NCBI GenBank assembly: GCA_934148985.1 | Contig: CAKPDO010000051.1 | Coordinates: 1-8,799, forward strand | DNA from: an uncultured Clostridia bacterium | GTDB taxonomy: Bacteria; Bacillota; Clostridia; TANB77; CAG-508 | Direction of reading: 5' to 3' | DNA: 8,799 nucleotides | In this document: piece by piece, positions 4,561-8,799 of the stretch | How positions within the stretch are numbered: position 1 is the first letter of the stretch | How the letters are laid out: each line of letters opens with the position of its first letter | Position numbers and translations under genes: made by a program | Notes under the pieces: model-generated | Databases searched by the model: none | The model's input: only the letters and a program-made list of their open reading frames with translations | Told to the model about the DNA's origin: nothing

Positions 4561-6732
4561 TTGAACGAAGCACAAAACATACTAAAAAAATATTTTGGAT
4601 ACGAAAATTTTAGACAAGGACAAGAAGAAATAATTAAACATATTTTAAATAGTGAAGATGTCCTAGGAATTATGCCAACAGGTGCTGGAAAATCTATATG
4701 CTATCAGGTACCAGCAATGATTTTAGATGGAGTAACTATTGTAATTTCTCCTTTAATTTCTCTTATGAAAGATCAAGTTGATAGCTTAAATGAAATAGGA
4801 ATTCCCTCAACATATGTAAATAGCACTCTTTCATATAATAATTATGAACAGACTATTGAAAATATTCTAAATAATGTTTATAAAATTGTTTATGTCGCAC
4901 CTGAAAGGTTAAATTCAGATATATTTTTAAATTTGCTAAATAAAATAAATGTTTCTATGGTCACAATAGATGAAGCTCACTGTGTTTCACAATGGGGCCA
5001 CGATTTTAGACCAAGTTATAGAGAAATTGCAAATATGATTTTGAATTTGAAAAAAAGGCCTATTGTTTCAGCATTTACTGCAACTGCTACAGAAATTGTA
5101 AAAGAAGATATTATTAATTTACTTCATCTAAAAAAACCTTTTTGTTTAACTACTGGATTTGATAGAAAAAATCTAAAATTTTCAGTTGAAACGCCAGATA
5201 ATAAATTTGATTTTATAGAAAATTATATAAATGAACATAAAAATGATTCTGGAATTATTTACTGCTTAACTAGAAAAAATGTTGATACTGTATTTGATAA
5301 TCTTTCAAATTTAGGACTTTTAGTTTCTAAATATCATGGCGGAATGACTGAAAAACAAAGAAGTTCTTCTCAAGATGATTTCACTTTTGATAGGACAAAA
5401 ATCATGGTTGCTACAAATGCTTTTGGAATGGGTATTGATAAATCTAATATAAGATACGTCATTCATTACAATATGCCAAAAGACCTAGAAAGCTATTATC
5501 AAGAAGCTGGACGTGGTGGACGTGATGGCGAAAAAGCTGACTGTATTTTACTTTTTTCCAGAAGTGATATTGTTACAAATAAAGTTTTAATAGAAGCTGT
5601 TCCTTCAGGTTCTTCTCACAATCAAGAATATGAAAAACTAAATGATATGGTAGATTACTGTAACACTGATAAATGTCTTAGGAAATATATTTTAGAATAT
5701 TTCGGTGAAAAAACAGATTTTGATAATTGTGGTAACTGTAGCAATTGTCTAGACGAAAGTGAACTCGTAGATATTACATCTGATACTCAAAAAATTCTTT
5801 CTTGTATCAAAAGAATGAATGAACGATTTGGAAGTAGCATGGTTGTTGATGTTTTAAGAGGCTCTAAGGGCTCTAGAATTATAAGCTTAGGCTTTGATAA
5901 TTTATCAACTTATGGAATTATGAAAGATTATCCCAAAGATAATTTACGAGATTTAATTTCATATTTAATAACTGAAGGATATATAAAAACTGTTGGAGAT
6001 AAATATCCCGTTTTAATGCTTACTCCACTTTCTAATGATGTTTTGTTTAATGGACAAAAAGTTTTTACGAAAATGAAATTCAGCAAGCCCCAAGAAAATT
6101 CTTCTTTACCTGAATTAGAAAAAATGAATACAAATATCTCTGCTAAACCGGATGAAGTTCTGTTTGATATATTGACTGATCTAAGAATGCAAATAGCTAA
6201 AGAAAACAATATCGCTCCTTTTATTGTCTTTTCTGATGCAAGTCTAAAACAAATGGCAACATACTTTCCGACAGATGCTGAAAATATGCTAAAAATCGAA
6301 GGTGTAGGACTAAATAAACTCGTTAAATATGGAAATAAATTTATAGAAGCTATTTTGGATTATGTTTCAAAAAATAATATTGATACATTAAACTTATCTG
6401 TTCAGAAAAAAACGAAAGAGAAAACTCAAAAGCAAGACTCAAAACTTATTACATATAATATGTATTTAAATGGTATGTCAATTGAAGATATCATGAATGA
6501 AAGAAATTTTAGTCGAACTACAATCGAGGGACATTTAATTGACTGTTTAGAAAAAGGGCTGAATATAGACTTAGAAAAATATGTTCAAGTACAATATAAA
6601 GAGCAAATTGAAAAAGTAATTAATGAACTCGGGGTTGAAAAATTAAAGCCACTTAAAGAAGCTTTGCCTGAAAAAATTACTTATTTTGATATTAGATATT
6701 ATGTTGCTCTTTCAAAATTAAATAAAAGATAG
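4561..6732 (+). CDS. recQ: ATP-dependent DNA helicase RecQ
   Basis: 3'-5' DNA helicase for recombination and replication-fork repair, 723 residues. Seen: motif 0 FRQGQEEII (17-25), Walker A TGAGKS (40-45), Walker B DEAH (137-140), SAFTATAT (170-177), and motif VI QEAGRGGRDG (314-323). A zinc-binding cluster (Cys372, 390, 393, 396, with Cys367 nearby) leads into a winged-helix RQC region at about 405-505. An HRDC domain spans about 530-605 (DEVLFDILTDLR). The last hundred residues look like the helix-turn-helix tail seen in Firmicutes RecQ (GMSIEDIMNERNFSRTTIEGHL, 638-659). The start is TTG, eight bases after AGAGG; the protein begins as usual for the family. It is a single-gene unit, divergent from upp and convergent with the CYTH gene. 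Its last codons lie inside the shared terminator. Confidence 0.96.
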   Translation: MNEAQNILKKYFGYENFRQGQEEIIKHILNSEDVLGIMPTGAGKSICYQVPAMILDGVTIVISPLISLMKDQVDSLNEIGIPSTYVNSTLSYNNYEQTIENILNNVYKIVYVAPERLNSDIFLNLLNKINVSMVTIDEAHCVSQWGHDFRPSYREIANMILNLKKRPIVSAFTATATEIVKEDIINLLHLKKPFCLTTGFDRKNLKFSVETPDNKFDFIENYINEHKNDSGIIYCLTRKNVDTVFDNLSNLGLLVSKYHGGMTEKQRSSSQDDFTFDRTKIMVATNAFGMGIDKSNIRYVIHYNMPKDLESYYQEAGRGGRDGEKADCILLFSRSDIVTNKVLIEAVPSGSSHNQEYEKLNDMVDYCNTDKCLRKYILEYFGEKTDFDNCGNCSNCLDESELVDITSDTQKILSCIKRMNERFGSSMVVDVLRGSKGSRIISLGFDNLSTYGIMKDYPKDNLRDLISYLITEGYIKTVGDKYPVLMLTPLSNDVLFNGQKVFTKMKFSKPQENSSLPELEKMNTNISAKPDEVLFDILTDLRMQIAKENNIAPFIVFSDASLKQMATYFPTDAENMLKIEGVGLNKLVKYGNKFIEAILDYVSKNNIDTLNLSVQKKTKEKTQKQDSKLITYNMYLNGMSIEDIMNERNFSRTTIEGHLIDCLEKGLNIDLEKYVQVQYKEQIEKVINELGVEKLKPLKEALPEKITYFDIRYYVALSKLNKR

Positions 6733-6760
6733 GACATATCCCTATCTTTTATTTAATTTT
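6714..6760. terminator. Bidirectional terminator inside the 3' ends of recQ and the CYTH gene
   Basis: A perfect 20-base inverted repeat (6714-6733 and 6741-6760) with a seven-base loop. On the plus strand it runs into TTTTTTT, on the minus strand into TTTTGAAAG. It covers the last codons and stop of recQ and, on the other strand, those of the CYTH gene. Both proteins therefore end in the same residues, KLNKR. Confidence 0.88.
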
Positions 6761-7329
6761 TTTCTTAAAATTCCTTTTTGCAAATAATTCAAAATTTTTT
6801 TATTAGTTTCTAGCTGTCCTCTGCCTATCATTTTCATAATTTCATATCTGCTTTTTGTTGATAATACTCTATTTGAAAATTCTTTATGGTCTATACTATT
6901 TCCAAACCAAGTTGGTAATTTAAAATTTTCAGCTTGCTCTACGCTTTTAAATTCAACTTCTGCAACAATTAGGCCTTTCATCCATCCTTCAAAGATATCC
7001 ACCTCAGCTTTTAAGCCATCTTGTATTGGAATTACACATCTATATTTTTTTATAGCTCTACTTCCTCTAAGTAATTTAGATTTGTTATATTCATCTTCTG
7101 TAATATTTTTTTCTATTTCAATAATTGAATATTTTTCTTTTTTATCACCTTTTGCTTTTATCGTATGTGTGAAAATTTTTTCTCCTGTAAACAAATTTAC
7201 ACTTTTTCTTACTCTAATACTACATGCCATGTCCCTATATATATGCTTTTGAGCTATCTCGATAATTTTTTCTATATCTTGAGGCAAATATTTTATAGTA
7301 AATTTTCTTTCTATTTCCATTGGTAACAT
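6742..7329 (-). CDS. CYTH domain (triphosphate tunnel metalloenzyme) protein
   Basis: Protein of 195 residues with the CYTH signature EIERK (5-9). The paired charged residues expected to line the tunnel follow in order: IRVRK (38-42), HTIK (55-58), EIE (71-73), KYR (95-97), EVD (109-111) and EVE (124-126). Enzymes of this fold bind triphosphate substrates with divalent metal ions. Bacterial members include inorganic triphosphatases, thiamine triphosphatases and class IV adenylate cyclases; the substrate here cannot be read from sequence. The C-terminal part after about 150 is a basic helical extension of unknown role. The ATG at 7327-7329 sits ten bases after AGGAG and is preferred over the ATG three codons later, which is too far from it. 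The gene starts 16 bases after the obgE stop, so the two are probably cotranscribed. Confidence 0.85.
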   Translation of the reverse strand: MLPMEIERKFTIKYLPQDIEKIIEIAQKHIYRDMACSIRVRKSVNLFTGEKIFTHTIKAKGDKKEKYSIIEIEKNITEDEYNKSKLLRGSRAIKKYRCVIPIQDGLKAEVDIFEGWMKGLIVAEVEFKSVEQAENFKLPTWFGNSIDHKEFSNRVLSTKSRYEIMKMIGRGQLETNKKILNYLQKGILRKKLNKR

Positions 7330-7345
7330 GTTTATTTAGCTCCTT

Positions 7346-8617
7346 TTATTCATACCATTCAAGTTCATAATTCGAAATTTTAACAATGTCTCCCTCTTTA
7401 ATTCCTTGTTTTTTTAGTTCTGCTTCAACGCCAAGATTAACAAGATTCTTGTGTAAATAATACATTGATTCATTGTCATCTATATTTATTCTCCTAATCA
7501 ATCTCTCAACAGCTTCGCCTTTAACTTCAAATTTGTTTTGATTGCGAGTAACTGTAAATTCGTTTTTATTGTCCTCTAATGTGTATATCATTTTTTCTTC
7601 TTCTTCATATAGTTCTTCTTTTGGTAATGTTTTTAAAGTCTTTGATACAAAGTCTAAAAGCTCCTTAACTCCCTCTCCTGTGCTACTTGAAATTTTGAAA
7701 ATTTCTATATTTTTCTCTTTAGCTAATTCTTTTAACTCCTGATATAGTTCATCATTTGCAACATCTGCCTTGCTTGCAACTATTATCTGTTTTCTTGTAG
7801 CTAGTTTTTCACTATATTTTCTTAATTCTTCATTTATAATTCTAAAATCATCTTTTGGATTTCTTCCATCCATTCCTGATATATCAATTACATGTAAAAG
7901 AAGTCTTGTTCTTTCTATATGTCGTAAAAATTTTAGTCCAAGTCCTACTCCGGCACTTGCTCCCTCTATTATTCCTGGAATATCTGCTATTACAAAACTT
8001 GAGCCATCTTTTGCTTTTACTACTCCAAGATTTGGCTCTAATGTTGTAAATTGATAGTTTGCAATTTTTGGTCTTGCATCTGTTACTGTACTTAAAAATG
8101 TAGATTTTCCTACATTTGGAAATCCAAGTAATCCTACATCTGCTAATAATTTTAACTCTAATATTATCTCTTTTTCTTCTCCTGGTTCACCATCTTCTGC
8201 AAATCTTGGAACTTGTCTTGTTGGTGTTGCAAAGTGTTGGTTTCCTCTACCTCCTCTGCCTCCTTTTAAAACACATTCTACTTGATTTTCATCTGATAAA
8301 TCTGCTATTACTTTTCCAGTCTGGCTATCTTTTATTATAGTTCCTATTGGAACTCCTATATATATGTCTTCTCCAGATTTTCCAGTACATTTGGCGCCAC
8401 TTCCATTTTCTCCATTTGTGGCTTTATATTTTTTGTTATATCTAAAGTCTATTAAAGTATTTTTGTCTTTATCTACCTTAAAATATACATCTCCACCTTT
8501 GCCACCATCTCCACCGTCTGGGCCGCCTGCTGCTACATATTTTTCTCTTCTAAATGATATTGCTCCATTTCCTCCGTTTCCGGCTTTTATTATTATTTTT
8601 GTATAATCTGTAAACAT
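7346..8617 (-). CDS. obgE: GTPase Obg (CgtA)
   Basis: Essential GTPase acting in large ribosomal subunit assembly and stress or sporulation control in Bacillus. The protein has 423 residues. The N-terminal glycine-rich Obg domain is at 1-158 (GNGGNG, GGPDGGDGGKGG, GGRGGRGNQHF). The G domain follows, with P-loop GFPNVGKS (165-172), the G2 region QFTTLEPN, G3 DIPG (212-215), G4 SKAD (282-285) and G5 SSS (310-312). A C-terminal OCT domain spans about 340-423. The G4 motif has Ser where NKxD is usual. The ATG at 8615-8617 follows GGGAG at good spacing and the protein begins MFTDY, as in the family; the frame is open for 18 codons further upstream but crosses the promoter region. It is transcribed with the downstream CYTH gene. 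Confidence 0.97.
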   Translation of the reverse strand: MFTDYTKIIIKAGNGGNGAISFRREKYVAAGGPDGGDGGKGGDVYFKVDKDKNTLIDFRYNKKYKATNGENGSGAKCTGKSGEDIYIGVPIGTIIKDSQTGKVIADLSDENQVECVLKGGRGGRGNQHFATPTRQVPRFAEDGEPGEEKEIILELKLLADVGLLGFPNVGKSTFLSTVTDARPKIANYQFTTLEPNLGVVKAKDGSSFVIADIPGIIEGASAGVGLGLKFLRHIERTRLLLHVIDISGMDGRNPKDDFRIINEELRKYSEKLATRKQIIVASKADVANDELYQELKELAKEKNIEIFKISSSTGEGVKELLDFVSKTLKTLPKEELYEEEEKMIYTLEDNKNEFTVTRNQNKFEVKGEAVERLIRRINIDDNESMYYLHKNLVNLGVEAELKKQGIKEGDIVKISNYELEWYE

Positions 8618-8659
8618 TATTTTTCTCCCTTTATTATTATCTCTTTTAATATGTTCCAA

Positions 8660-8688
8660 ATTATAACACAAAATACCTTAAAATGCAA
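8660..8688 (-). promoter_or_regulatory. Sigma-A extended -10 promoter for obgE
   Basis: On the minus strand TTGCAT (8683-8688), a 17-base spacer and TATAAT (8660-8665), with TG one base before the -10. The start near 8653 gives a leader of about 36 bases. So obgE has its own promoter and need not depend on an upstream ribosomal protein operon. Confidence 0.75.
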
Positions 8689-8799
8689 ATCTGACTCCCA
8701 ACAATTGTTGATAATAAACCTTAAGTGAAATGAAAAAGTAAATTCTATTTAGAAAAATATAACTAGAAATTCGTATTACATTAACGGTTATTGTAAGAC
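8689..8799. other. AT-rich edge segment without a recognisable gene
   Basis: No protein family, RNA gene or terminator is recognisable. A perfect 12-base palindrome CAACAATTGTTG lies at 8699-8710, eleven bases upstream of the obgE -35. On the minus strand one frame is open from the window edge to a TAA at 8678-8680, about 40 codons, but it has no recognisable content and runs through the obgE -35 box. It may be the tail of an upstream gene or chance. Confidence 0.3.

Noticed and set aside
8618..8671. An 18-residue N-terminal extension of Obg
   Set aside because: It overlaps the -10 box and leader. The ATG at 8615-8617 has a good ribosome binding site and the usual MFTDY beginning.
8699..8710. 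The palindrome CAACAATTGTTG as an operator of obgE
   Set aside because: It is perfect but short, occurs once, and is AT-rich. Position upstream of the -35 alone is not enough to call a binding site.
8678..8799. The 3' end of a gene entering from the right on the minus strand
   Set aside because: The frame is open for about 40 codons, but the content is unrecognisable, AT-driven and runs into the obgE promoter. The evidence is too weak to call a gene.

Overview
The window is strongly AT-rich, densely coded on both strands, and looks like chromosome from a spore-forming member of the Firmicutes, most likely Clostridia. The evidence is a forespore sigma factor gene (sigG) next to a YlmC/YmxH-type sporulation gene, an order also known in Bacillus and clostridia, together with G-rich Shine-Dalgarno sites and sigma-A promoters close to consensus. 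I see no mobile element, CRISPR array, rRNA or tRNA.

Layout from left to right. At the left edge a strong promoter and ribosome binding site on the minus strand lead out of the window. Positions 119-1180 (minus) hold ymxH and sigG, behind a sigma-F-like promoter. Divergent from sigG is an RluA-family pseudouridine synthase (1284-2150, plus), apparently read from a leaderless mRNA. It converges through a shared terminator on a peptidoglycan hydrolase gene (2199-2879, minus). Next on the minus strand come an iron-sulfur flavoprotein (3030-3653) and uracil phosphoribosyltransferase upp (3709-4332). Divergent from upp is recQ (4561-6732, plus), which converges on a CYTH triphosphate-tunnel protein gene (6742-7329, minus) lying downstream of the GTPase gene obgE (7346-8617, minus). 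The last 180 bases hold the obgE promoter and no gene I can support.

The main finding concerns the two sporulation genes. Each is interrupted by the same kind of +1 frameshift. Each site reads NTT CGG A in the starting frame, and skipping the C of CGG restores the family's conserved sequence exactly (MII/GE in SigG, GKRL/GYV in YmxH). I checked every CGG trinucleotide I could find against the reading frames of all nine genes, about 2,600 codons. The only two in-frame CGG codons are the ones at these two frameshifts. The same hexamer TTCGGA occurs a third time, antisense to upp, where CGG is not in frame and the gene is intact. This suggests that CGG is unassigned or very slowly decoded in this organism and that translation is recoded by +1 slippage there, tying sporulation gene expression to a rare codon. 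Sequencing error or gene decay remain possible and are treated in the findings.

The other genes are housekeeping: RNA modification, pyrimidine salvage, DNA repair, ribosome assembly GTPase and cell-wall hydrolysis. Their order suggests separate small transcription units divided by hairpin terminators.
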